From assembly GCA_032622095.1 (NCBI GenBank), contig CP136068.1, positions 113,287,546 to 113,351,545 on the forward strand: 64,000 nt of DNA. Reading direction: 5' to 3'. This stretch comes from Siphonodentalium dalli (lineage: Eukaryota > Mollusca > Scaphopoda > Gadilida > Siphonodentaliidae). The position numbers and the translations under genes are program-made. Shown piece by piece: positions 34,172-44,392 of this stretch; position 1 is the stretch's first letter, and every line of letters begins with the position of its first letter. The notes beneath the pieces were generated by a model that worked only from the letters and a program-made list of their open reading frames with translations, did not search any database and was not told the origin of the DNA.

Positions 34172-34810
34172 TAAGTGGCGGCTGCCGACTGGTGTTATCA
34201 TGGCACAGTTGATTCATTCGCATTCCACTATCTTGTGTCTTTGAATTCATTTGAATGGTTAAACGTTTTAATTTTGACACCAAAACGATGCTACTGCATG
34301 ACCAGATATGCTATACACATAGTTTGCAATTCTAAACTTATATTGCTATATGAGTCAAAGTATAACTTATTTTGATGTAGATCATGCCACAAAGCTATAC
34401 TCTGGCTCCCCCATAAATTCCCATAATATTCCACCAGTTCAAAACCTGGTAACTTTTTTTATTTTCTGCATGACGGAACATTTATTACATTGAAAAAAAG
34501 CAACGCATGTAATATATATCTTTATTAAAAGCAGTGCCTCTGTATGGTTGCCCACTTCAAATAGTTCAGATGCCGCTTCTGTTGTGCACTCATAAGCATA
34601 TTGATTTTACTTGACTGACCTCTTGGTCCAGGATTGACTCGATAATGGAGCCTTTATTCGACGTCAGATGGGCCTGCGGGCCCTTCGTGCGACATGAGCC
34701 TGCGTCACATTTGCGCACATTTTGATCATTTGAACATTTTAATTTAAACAAATATTAATAGAAATTTTAAATATTGTTTCTTGTTGGATACGAGGTCTTA
34801 CATATCTATA

Positions 34811-35301
34811 TTAAAGACACGGTTGGCCTTGGCGGTGGGTATCCTGTGAAAATATCTCCACCCGTCAAAAACCGCCACAAACAGAAATAACATCAAAATG
34901 TAGATAGACTTTGTCCGTATACAAATAAGAAATATCGCATAAACAGTATGTTATGGTCATATGTTTGACCATTGTTATGTAAACAAAAGCGTAAAAAGTT
35001 ACTTTTCTGGTGTTTGTTTATATTATGATGGTAAACATAAAGAGCGTTCCTTGTTGGTGAATACCTGATATGGAACCAATAAAGAGCGTTTATGCCATTT
35101 GTGTGCGATTAGCCAGTAGCATTGTGCTGTCTTCATTGTGCTCTTGCTTAGGTAAAATATAGTAGGTCTTTATGATAACATGCCGTTTACGCGATGGTCA
35201 TGGTATATATGAACGGAACTGTATGCGTTTCACTGTTTTTCTGTTTACGGTTTGGAACAAATATGAATATTTTCGACAATTAAGGCCGCACGTGCCTTTA
35301 A
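34811..35301 (-). mobile_element. TTAA MITE family 1, copy 3
   Basis: 491 bp, the same length as copy 1 and in reverse orientation, with TTAA at 34811-34814 and 35298-35301. Ends TTAAAGACACGGTTGGCCTT and (right) GGCCGCACGTGCCTTTAA. Confidence 0.9.
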
Positions 35302-35864
35302 GGGAAGTGGATATACGACGTCCCTACAATCTATAGATGGACGCGCCCATAGTTTGCTGGAATTTCAAATTATGCTACGCGATCTTAATATATTCAGCAT
35401 AACTTGCTGATAGTGCGCGCTTTTTTATTACAATTGGTCCATTAAATATTTACAATTTATTACATGATCCTACCCTTATTCCATTCAATAAACCAATTAT
35501 ATAAACTGTGATGTTAAACGTTTGTATCGTAACAGGTAATAGTGCCAGGTGATCTTTGATTTCCGGATTGTCGTCTGTTGACATTCCTTACGCTACATCT
35601 CAAAATACTATGGCTTCCAATATTTTTCCAAAAACTCTAATAAATGATGAGTTTGCAAAATTATTTAATTAAATATACGCCATTAAATACGTCAATGAGT
35701 TATTTATTTGGGTCTATTTCTGTACGCTGGCATACAAAGCATAGTTACGCGAAACGTCACCGCAAGCCTCTTAGAACCTGATGTTAGTTCCACGTGCCAT
35801 TTGTTGACTTTTATGTTTTATCGAGGTTTTGATCATGTAATAAATAGAATCTACCACTCGTCCG
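35302..35864. other. Intron 1 sequence, nothing recognised
   Basis: A 96-codon frame (35708-35998) runs into the hairpin below, is partly palindromic, and is not considered a gene. Confidence 0.4.
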
Positions 35865-35965
35865 CAGTTTATAGCGGAATTTACAAAACTCGTCCAGTAC
35901 ATTGGGTAAGGCGAAGGTCCAGACCTAATTTACAGGACTCGTTTTGTAAATTCCGCTATAAACTG
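35865..35965. repeat. Inverted repeat, 31-bp arms
   Basis: Left arm CAGTTTATAGCGGAATTTAC continuing to 35895; the right arm, its complement, is 35935-35965 with mismatches only near CTCGT/ACGAG. The loop is 39 bp. Probably a small foldback element. Confidence 0.8.
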
Positions 35966-36000
35966 GGGACTCATTTTAGATCCTCTATATATAATTAGTG

Positions 36001-36200
36001 TTAAAGATACGGTAAGCGTTGGTGGTGGGTATTGTTAATAAAATCGTCACATCAGTTAAAACCGCCATAAACATTATATTATAGACAAACTTTGATCTTA
36101 TACCAATCATAAATATCGCGTAAATTACATGCTATTTTCATGTTAGTACTCTGTGTTATGTAAAGAAACGACATGATATATGAACAAACAGTACGTGAAT
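36001..36200 (-). mobile_element. Diverged, partial copy of TTAA MITE family 1
   Basis: Begins TTAAAGATACGGTAAGCGTT, then GGTGGTGGGTA, AAAACCGCCATAAACA, ATAAATATCGCGTAAA and GTTATGTAAA. This follows the order of copy 3 at lower identity; the distal end is not recognisable. Confidence 0.65.
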
Positions 36201-36471
36201 AGTATGCGATAAGTAAAACACTCAAAACCGGGGATACCCCACTAAATATATTTTTTAGAAATTGTTAGAAATGACACCAAGGTGGTTCCAACATGCTGGT
36301 ATATATAGGTATGCCCATAATATGTGGTATGCCACATGGGGGTATTCGCTGGACGATAGTCCATCTCTTGTTGAGCCCTTTCTCCACTCAATAATATTAC
36401 ATGTACGTCCGGCAGTGTACTCATTCTTGGTGATCAGTTTCGTTTTATTTTTCTAAGACAGTTGCATAATA

Positions 36472-36573
36472 GAAGATAGCAAATTGACATATGCAAGATA
36501 ACTAATATATACAAGGTAGCTTAGTTGTATATAAAGGATAGCTAAATTGTTTATGCAAGATAGCTAAGTTGTA
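36472..36573 (+). repeat. GATAGCTAA-type short tandem repeat
   Basis: About five degenerate units of roughly 20 bp, e.g. GATAGCTAAATTGTTTATGC then GATAGCTAAGTTGTA. Confidence 0.6.
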
Positions 36574-37457
36574 GTGCACTGCAAAATATAGATACACTGT
36601 TCATACATGTGTGGAGACGGAGCCCTGATGCAGGATTGAGAAAGTTAGTTCATGTATTTATCGACATATTTCGACACCGGGAAATATTTTAAAGGTTAAA
36701 CAGTCATGTGACTTTGAGCCAGGTTTAAACATGCTCATGGACATTTTTAGATATTTAATCCATTCTGTAGATGTCAACTACATGTACATGTATACGGATT
36801 ACAACATGGACTCAGATGTTCATTTCAAACAATTAGAATAAACTATTCAAACATGTGATATAGCATGAGGGAAATAAAAGTGACAATGTATAAGGTTTAT
36901 ATTTTAGCAAGAGCTATTTGTTGACCTTATTAAGAAGCAAAATGGTGCTTTTGGTTCGGAATTATGTACGTTCTCGCAGCGATAGTTTGTGCAAGAAATC
37001 AATGGGTGTAAAGTCGATAGTGGCTCATATATTTACAAGTATCAAGCTAAGACGTCACTGCAACAGGGAAAACGGTACTTCAATTTTGAATCTCGGATTA
37101 CATTGATCAGACTTCTCCATTAATAGTTTGGCGTAGTCTTCTTTCAACTGTATTTCGTTATGCATTGCTAAGTTTACCCACATACACTCTAGTTAAAGCA
37201 TAAGCATAAAGAGATAAAGCACTTGTCACATACACGAACATTAGTTTTGGGTCAATATTACTTTATGGGCTCCCTGGTTGCATTTGATCGAAGGAAGGAA
37301 GACAATATGCGAGATATTGGCATCACTTCACTTTGCTTGGTGGCCTATTGGGGCCTATATATAAAACCCACTTAAACGTCTCCCTTTTGTTGTCACTGTG
37401 TGTGATACATGGGCGACACATCACTTTCCTCGGGGGAAATACATTGCAGCATCTCTT
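36574..37457. other. Intron 1 sequence, nothing recognised
   Basis: Only short frames (e.g. 62 codons at 36918) without recognisable families. Confidence 0.4.
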
Positions 37458-37611
37458 TTAACCCTTTACCCAACAAAACGGCCAAAAACGCCCAAATAAA
37501 GCTTCAACAGCCTAAAATATCTTCGGTCTGTCTCAATAAAACCATACAAATATGGATATCATTGGAACCGGTTCATTGACCACATTGTGATGGTTATAGT
37601 TATGCCCTGTG

Positions 37612-37678
37612 ACAATGTATTCTCTTATATATGCGAGTCGACCATAGGTCGCCTCGCATATATAAGAGAATGCATTGG
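37612..37678. repeat. 67-bp palindrome (unit P)
   Basis: Same as 6598-6664 except ACAATGTAT at the outer left edge in place of CCAATGCAT. Confidence 0.9.
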
Positions 37679-37779
37679 CTTAAACAACAATTTTAGAATT
37701 TGTTCTTACATTTTTTAACAATATTTATAATATTTTTCTACATTCTTTGACAATTTTAGAATTTTTAATATGTGTTAAG

Positions 37780-37846
37780 CCAATGCATTCTCTTATATAT
37801 GCGAGGCGACCTATGGTCGACTCGCATATATAAGAGAATGCATTGG
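37780..37846. repeat. 67-bp palindrome (unit P), mirror copy
   Basis: Same as 6885-6951 in orientation (GCGAGGCGACCTATGGTCGA centre). Confidence 0.9.
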
Positions 37847-37878
37847 AACCGGGCCGTTCTGTTTGGGTAAAGGGTTAA

Positions 37879-39535
37879 TTTGATAAATATGGGATCACCA
37901 ATCACTACATCTACTTCCTAGCAATATGTGTAAAGTTATTTGCGTGCGTTGTCACATCACAATAGTGCACAATAATAAATCCACATTCCATTCGGCGTAA
38001 CAATTTGCAATCCATTGCAAGGCATTTTCAAGATCCACGCAATGGAAATAGGGCGATATACGCCGTGCCAGAGAGAGAAAGTGAGAGAGATATTGATTGA
38101 GTGAGAGTCGGCATTCCCGATCACATTCTTGTATGACTTTCCATGAAGTTATGGTTACCGAAAGTGAGATTTTAAAATAGATGATAAATCCAAACCAGTT
38201 TGTATTTCTGAATCCGCGTAAGCAACCATGAATATCCAGGTGTGGTGCATTTTCAAAGGAGGTCGAACGACTTCCTGTATTCCACTGTTTGTTTCGTTTA
38301 GCAATATAAGCTTGATGTCAGTCAATTATTCAAGTGGATTTGCACAATCTCGACGCCACGACATTTATACTGTACATGACACCATGGGGAAGAGTTAATA
38401 AATCCTAAACTATGCAGAGGGACTGGAAAATAATTGCAGACACGATCGCGAGGCCCCAACAATATTCCTAACTCAATGTAGCCACTACCCCCACCCAACT
38501 TGCATAAAAAACGTGTTTTTCCTCGGCAAAATTTTGGATCCACCCCTACCCTTATCCCATATATCCTATCATACCATTTATTCTTCACCATTATTATTGA
38601 TTATTGGTCAAAACAAATGGCGGGAAATAATTACATCCCAATCTACTTCAATCGTATTATAGGTACTTTATTCTGTGAAACAAACTATGCATAAACACCA
38701 AATCTAACCCCAAATTAATTTTGAGCGTGTTATCTGGTGTTATTGTAGTACAATCCATTGTTAAAGCCAGATTAATTTCAGGTCCATTCCTTGTGTGTGA
38801 AATGATATTGTACGTGTGTATTATGTAGCATGTAGTGTGGTGACTGATCGGAGGTCCAGAGCCAGTCAGTCTGCAAGAAACTATGGTTTGAAGTCTGGAA
38901 GGATGAGGTGGCATTACATGGGGTTAGCCTCGTGTGCCTAACCATTTTTGTTTGTTTGTTTTTTTTTTTTTTTACAATTTTTTACAATTTTAATAATTTA
39001 TTCTTATATTCTTTAACAAACTATAGTTTGTGGTTTAGGGCCGATGAGATCGGCCCCTGGCACTCAAAGGGTTAATGAACAAATAAACATAATATTACTG
39101 TACATGACACCATGGGGACGAGATAATATATCCAAAACTATATGTCGGTTTCTCTGGCAGGATCAATCATCGTGCGTATACAGCGTGGACCTGATCGATA
39201 TATTGTGATATGGTTCATGTTTGCGCAGTTCCAAACGTTTGTCTATAGACAATAGTTCATTACCAGAAGTAGAAACTGTGTACTTATCCAACCGGTTCAA
39301 CCCAGGCGACCGCGTACAGCGATTATACTTCCAAAGCAGCGTACCGGTATCTAACAGCCGCGATCGTAGTACCAACCATCTACATACCACTCATCTCACA
39401 TGTACTAATAGGTTATTTACTTTTTGGTCGGGTATTCGTACACACTTTGCTGACGTATATCCAATAAAACATTCACCATAATATAATGATATTCAGTGAT
39501 TAGACACCATGCCAGAGGCACCTAATGCGCATCAG
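37879..39535. other. Intron 1 sequence, mostly unrecognised
   Basis: Includes a GAGA run at about 38073, a T13 run at 38958, and 38970-39075. The last is an AT-rich stretch ending GGCACTCAAAGGGTTAA that resembles the interior and right end of the family-2 MITE and may be a decayed relative. Confidence 0.4.
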
Positions 39536-39720
39536 ATTGTCCACTTATAAATGGACAATCGGTACCTAAAATGGTCGTTAATAAATGGACAATCCTACCA
39601 CGCGTGGCACGCGAGCTTGGGATTGTCCACTAAATCACGACATATATAGATAATCGTGCATGTTAGCTTCATATTAAATCTGAAGGGTAATAACTCTATA
39701 AAGTGGACAATCCTTGAAGA
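39536..39720. repeat. Cluster of GATTGTCCA / TGGACAATC words
   Basis: Five occurrences in both orientations, starting with the perfect palindrome GATTGTCCACTTATAAATGGACAATC-type (outer halves GATTGTCCA and TGGACAATC). Block GAAGGGTAATAACTCTATAA at 39683 recurs inverted at about 58205-58225 (TTATAGAGTTATTACCCTTC), so this is part of a dispersed repeat. Confidence 0.65.
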
Positions 39721-41483
39721 ATTGCCTGCCAGAAGATATAAACGTCAATGAAGTGTCTGAATGTCATTCAGACATCGAACGCGGTTCTTAGGAACGCGGA
39801 ACTACTTCGGACAAACAGCAATAACATGATAGTAAAACGTTGGGAACACTATAAATATCAGATTTAGAAATAGATTTAAAAAAGAATTGAAAAATAAATT
39901 TATATCGCAATACGCAACAGAAGTTAAATGCAACAACTCATTTTGTCAAGACTGTAAAGTGGCTAAATAAGCATAAACCCCTAATCTTCCCATCATTGTA
40001 ATCATTGTAATACAGCCTGGTATGTTCACCTTAAAAACATTTTGGCGGGACGAAACGAGAAATTGCTTCCTACATGACGATATATGAATAACTCGATAGC
40101 ATGAAACAAAATATCAACTTTAGCAACAACGATCTTTCAATGAATTTGATAATCGGAAGCCATTATTTTCTTAACCAGTAAATATTCGAAACAGCCCCGA
40201 CGATACCCACATCATTAGTGACAGATCTATAATAAGCCCATGAATATAATCAATACATATGTATCAACAATTATAGGTACATTCCATAAGTGGTTTGGAT
40301 ACCTTATTTGTCTATTATGAACTACATTCTATTCTTTCCATTATCATTTCACTTCATCAGCTGCCGCTTCATGTTTGTATACGTAGGGGAGACAGGAAGA
40401 CGGCCATCTGGGCCATGTCGCTCCTGTATAATATCATTTTTGTTTATTTATTATCACCATTGTCGTACGCTTGTATATATTATACAAATTATATAACACG
40501 CCGTGTTTCAAGCCACGCGCTTCAATTTGTTGTGAATTCACACGATATAAACACACTAAAGTGACAGATTCGTCAGAGTTGAATTCAGCAACACCCGACT
40601 GCGTATAAAGAAACTCGGTGACTGTAGTGTATCTGATGTCCCACTTTTCAGACTCATAATAACTTCCTGTTTCCAGAGAACTTCAAATCCACCAGTTCCA
40701 AATAATACAGTGTGAGACATAGCCCTGTATAGCACATAATAACTACTGCATATCTACTACGTTTGACATTCTGGTTATGTCCGTTCTCAGCATCTCTACA
40801 TGTATATGATGGAAGTGTACACCATTTTGAATTTAATTCGCTGAATGGACAATAATAAAACTAGTGTTATACAATTAATATCTAGGTTGCAATACATTAG
40901 GTGTCGGGTCTGTTATGGGGTGCTTTCGGGTCGAATTTCACAACCTTGTGTGCTGTTTGCATTCGTCGTGATATATTCGGTATTCAACTATTCGAATCAT
41001 CCGACAAGTAATCACCGAAGATAACAATCAGTTTTTCTTCAACCAGTTCTTATTTGTGCTGAGTGTGAACTCAAAATACTTATCTGGCACGAATAGAGGA
41101 CAAATTTAAAAGTATTGCTCTGAAAATAGAATCAGAAATTGTATATTGACAATTTTCGATTTTCGTGCGTTTTGACCAATAAAACATCTGAAAACCGAAT
41201 CCAAAATTTGCTTCATGGGAAATATTATTGTATAGAAGATATATGTTTATGAGATATCCAAAAATGGCACTTTTGTCCGGCCTGTCGTGATTCAATATAC
41301 ATGTAACGATAATAAGCAAACATCCTGATGTACTTGTGTTATCATTCCACCTGAATGTAGTATTCTCATATATATATACCCTTACCATCCCTCCAAATGA
41401 ATACTATGTCATTCCAAACTACACTTCTATAACTGAGTGGGAGAATCCATTTAGTATAAAAAGGGTTAACTACTTTTCTTCAG
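39721..41483. other. Intron 1 sequence before exon 2
   Basis: No element recognised. The intron ends in a good polypyrimidine tract and acceptor (TACTTTTCTTCAG). Confidence 0.5.
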
Positions 41484-41562
41484 GAAGCCGATGTCAACTG
41501 CAGTGGGAATGAAATCGAGATACCAACTATTAGCGGCCAGTTCGCTTGTATCGTACCCGATG
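41484..41562 (+). CDS. Exon 2 of the PAN/EGF gene (connector)
   Basis: 79 bp bounded by a strong acceptor (CTTTTCTTCAG|GAAGCC) and a consensus donor (GATG|GTAAGT). In the phase left by exon 1 (0) it reads EADVNCSGNEIEIPTISGQF then ACIVPD, without stops, and leaves phase 1. That is exactly the phase required by every downstream EGF exon. Its two cysteines probably finish the PAN-like domain or form a short Cys loop. No other frame gives compatible phases on both sides. The 33-kb distance from exon 1 is unusual but fully accounted for by insertions. No transcript evidence is available. Confidence 0.6.
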
Positions 41563-42750
41563 GTAAGTGGCGCTTAAAGATATTGTATTTAAGGGTGGGT
41601 CATTTTGGCATACATCTATTGGCTGCAGCAAATATTAGGCCACCGTGTATATGAAGGGAATTTGTCTGCTACAGTCCGATATGGGGATGGCGGTACGTGG
41701 TACTGAGATATGAAATACAACTACACAAGCCGTCAATCCGGTATAACATTTAACCTGTAACTGATAAGGTGATATTCAACCGGCGGTGAGCGCAATGTGG
41801 CTGACACGAGCATGTGACACGTGCATGTGCGTGTAACCGAACCCGCACAAAGGGCAGAGAGATGCGCACAAACTGAAGCACCAAGATCACCCATCATGTC
41901 ATATATTATGATACAAAACATGCTAATAAAGAGAGAACAGAATGCGTGAAAATGATAATTTGAAATATTTGTCATGACACTTTGGTTCGGTAATCCATAC
42001 ATAGGTGACGAAATGGATACTGTTATCTTTAACTACGTGCATCGATTCATTAAAACAAAATGTTTCTATCTCGACGTCTGAGATGTGTAGTGCTAACCGA
42101 AGAAAGCGAAAGCGAGTTATCTAATTGTTGATATATATTTGTTATATACACACTGTATTTGTATCGATTCATGTATCGCGACGACGCTAGTTTTCGTTTG
42201 TATATAACACATTTATCTACCATTGGCGTGACAGAATCCACCGCACAAATTACATTTTAGGGGTTTCTTAAATGCCAAAACTGTTGAATTTGTGTCCGAC
42301 AATTAGCTTTCTTGAGTAAATTATCCCAACCTGCAAAGGTATTTGTGTCACGCGATTAGCTCTCTTTGCTAAATTCTCACAACCTGCAAGTTAACGGAAA
42401 TTGTATTCAATGGACACAATCTCTTACACTTATAATAAATACTGAACAAATACATATTAGTTACTTTGTGATTTGTTATACCATAATACCCATGATGGTA
42501 GGCAATCAAATAATGTTAAAACCTTGGAACTATTTGTTTATAGTACGCAAGAATATACGTTGGAATGTCGTTTGATTTTTCACGCGATTGATGTGACGTC
42601 ACTTCATTCATGATTTTGAACCAGTCAGCGATGTCACGAGCGCCTTGTATCGCAACTGCAGTAACGATACAGATGTTTTTATCGCCAATTCGTTATCGCC
42701 AATTGTATTAGGGAATTTCGTAGGAAATGGTAGATAAATTGATTTTGATG

Positions 42751-42754
<4 letters not shown>
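41563..42754. other. Intron 2 start, nothing recognised
   Basis: No element or exon recognised. Confidence 0.4.
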
Positions 42755-42791
<37 letters not shown>

Positions 42792-42889
42792 CCAGTAAAG
42801 CTGTCGACACCATGCACATGCAATATCTTTATATATATCTCCATTCTTTACTTCCCATCTCTCTCGCTCTCTCTCCCCCTCTACCCCCC

Positions 42890-42959
<70 letters not shown>

Positions 42960-42966
42960 CTCGCTC
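42755..42966 (+). repeat. (TA)n and (TC)n microsatellites
   Basis: (TA)n at about 42752-42784 and (CT/TC)n at about 42862-42966, the longest pure run being 42893-42954. Long apparent frames on both strands here (R/E or L/S repeats) are artefacts of the repeats. Confidence 0.95.
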
Positions 42967-43139
42967 TGTGACGCACTGTGTACAGCTAACCTCTCATTTA
43001 TCATCTCTCCACATATATCCAGCTCTCTCACCTATCTCTATCCATCTCCACCGTTTGCTTAATTTCAGTCTCGTTATCGCGTTTTTTTGTTTGTACCATC
43101 CTACCTTCTCTCAAACATAACATATGATACAATCCATCA

Positions 43140-43330
43140 ATTCTACTGTTAGTTTTCATCACTTGTACATAGTGTTATAACACATTTCTTGCTCTTGTCA
43201 TGATATGTTTATAATCAGTGTGTTGATAATGGGGAGGATGTTATTGTAAGTAGCAGCACTTGTCATCCTCTCTCTTTTGCCCTTGTATATATTTATATTA
43301 TGTATTGAGCAAATAAAATATGTTTAAATT
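43140..43330 (+). repeat. LINE-like 3' tail
   Basis: GCAGCACTTGTCATCC, CCCTTGTATATATTTA and the terminal AATAAAATATGTTTAAA (AATAAA about 43312) resemble the layout of the tail at 57135-57235 (CAGCACTTGTCCTCC, then ACAAATAAATATGTTAAAC). This suggests two 3' ends of related non-LTR retrotransposons. No coding part remains here. Confidence 0.5.
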
Positions 43331-43384
43331 ATCAACATCATGAAATATCTAGAATAATTGTAGCACACAAAATCGGATGAGTTT

Positions 43385-43793
43385 CTTTCAAGTCTGCAAA
43401 TAGTCTGTCATTTGCAGAATGAGGTCCACAGAGGGTGAGTTTAGTGACGCTATCCCGCATGGCGGGCTAGTATCACCCAATTCACCATCTTGTAACCTCA
43501 TTCTGCTTAGGCCTCAACTTATATGGGAGACCTATGATCAGATTGAAGTTCCCCGGTTGCTGTTGGTGATGTTCACCCATTAGTCACCTCGATTATTCGT
43601 GTTATCTTCTTCACATTTGGGGATAAAGAAATTTCACTGGAGGGGAAATGTAACTAATAACCATGTTAATTTGAGACTATGGATAGTTTCCAGAAGATGA
43701 GGCCTAATCTGTGCTGGACAGCATCACTAAATTCACAATCGGGGGGGGGGGGGCCTCATTCTGCAAATAAGAGACACACACTATTTGAAGTCT
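43385..43793. mobile_element. Foldback/MITE with GCAGAATGAGG ends, copy 1
   Basis: Left CTGTCATTTGCAGAATGAGG, right CCTCATTCTGCAAATAAGAG; outer parts TTTCAAG/CTATTTGAAG extend the pairing. Interior GTGACGCTATCCCGCATGGC and TTAATTTGAGACTATGGATA recur at 55047-55378. A G12 run (43741-43752) lies before the right end. Confidence 0.7.
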
Positions 43794-44226
43794 TGGTTTT
43801 GTTGATTGTACACATCAATGTGGTGTGTTTATTCTTGAATAGCCGCTGCTTGATTACATAGATTCACATTATTGCTGTATATTTACATACCACGTGTGAT
43901 TATCACTAAAGCCAGCATTCCGATTGGTCGGCGCCCACGTGGCTAGTTGCAATTATTTATCGGTGAACGCGCAAGAGGTCATAATTGCAGCCTCATAATT
44001 ACATCGACGCGTCATTGGTTTTGGAAAGACGAACGCGTAATGTTTTGGACGCATTTGGACTCGCGCTGGATTGACTTAATAAATAATCGGGTTTCAATAT
44101 AAAGAGAAATTGTTCCTGTTAACTTTTGCCAAGGGTGCTATGGGATATTTTGGGATGGTTTTGTCACGATACACTTTTCGATTTAAATACATTTACAAAA
44201 GTGGCTTTTTCGCTAACTGTATATAA
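43794..44226. other. Intron 2 sequence, nothing recognised
   Basis: Contains GC-richer patches (43930-44070) but no gene-like frame. Confidence 0.4.
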
Positions 44227-44392
44227 ATATAAGGATTAACTGTCATGTGGACTGTTTTTATGGAGATGTAACCGTGAGGTAAGTGGCCATAACTTGTATG
44301 TAAAACCCTTCGGGTATAACAGAAGTTATGACCACTTTACCTCACGGTTACATCTCCATAAAAACAGTCCACATGACAGTTAATCCTTATAT
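44227..44392. repeat. Long inverted repeat, arms about 69 bp
   Basis: Arms 44227-44295 and 44323-44392, nearly perfect (ATATAAGGATTAACTGTCAT at the outer end, GTGAGGTAA and TGG(C/T)CATAACTT inside), loop about 27 bp. Would form a very stable hairpin if transcribed. Confidence 0.9.

Larger units (their letters stand above)
32178..34791 (+). mobile_element. TIR element, copy B, interrupted and right-truncated
   Basis: Starts GGCCCGATTCGTCATCTCAG like copy A and follows it in order (TCAGCAAAATCCGTGG, GCGGACCGCCTCGTTTTATT, CTCGAGTGAGG, then TGGTGTTATCATG, CATGCCACAAAGCT and so on). A 1.5-kb insert (32660-34171) splits it. Similarity to copy A stops near 34791 (TTCTTGTTGGATAC), so the right terminal repeat is missing; a TTAA MITE begins 20 bp later. 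Confidence 0.75.
37458..37878 (+). mobile_element. TTAA-flanked MITE, family 2 (TTAACCC...GGGTTAA) with double palindromes
   Basis: 421 bp. Left TTAACCCTTTACCCAACAAA; right, reversed, TTAACCCTTTACCCAAACAG; the TIR extends into ACGGCC. TTAA plus CCC/GGG ends are classic piggyBac termini. It carries two full copies of the same 67-bp palindrome as the unrelated CCGCCATATC MITE, at 37612-37678 and 37780-37846, in mirror orientation. Confidence 0.88.

Noticed and set aside
39536-39720. Possible CRISPR-like or operator array of GATTGTCCA words
   Set aside because: Spacing is irregular, orientations are mixed, and the surroundings are a eukaryotic intron; it fits a dispersed repeat.
42708-43120. 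Long frames on both strands made of R/E or L/S repeats
   Set aside because: They are translations of the (TC)n and (TA)n microsatellites and have no other coding support.
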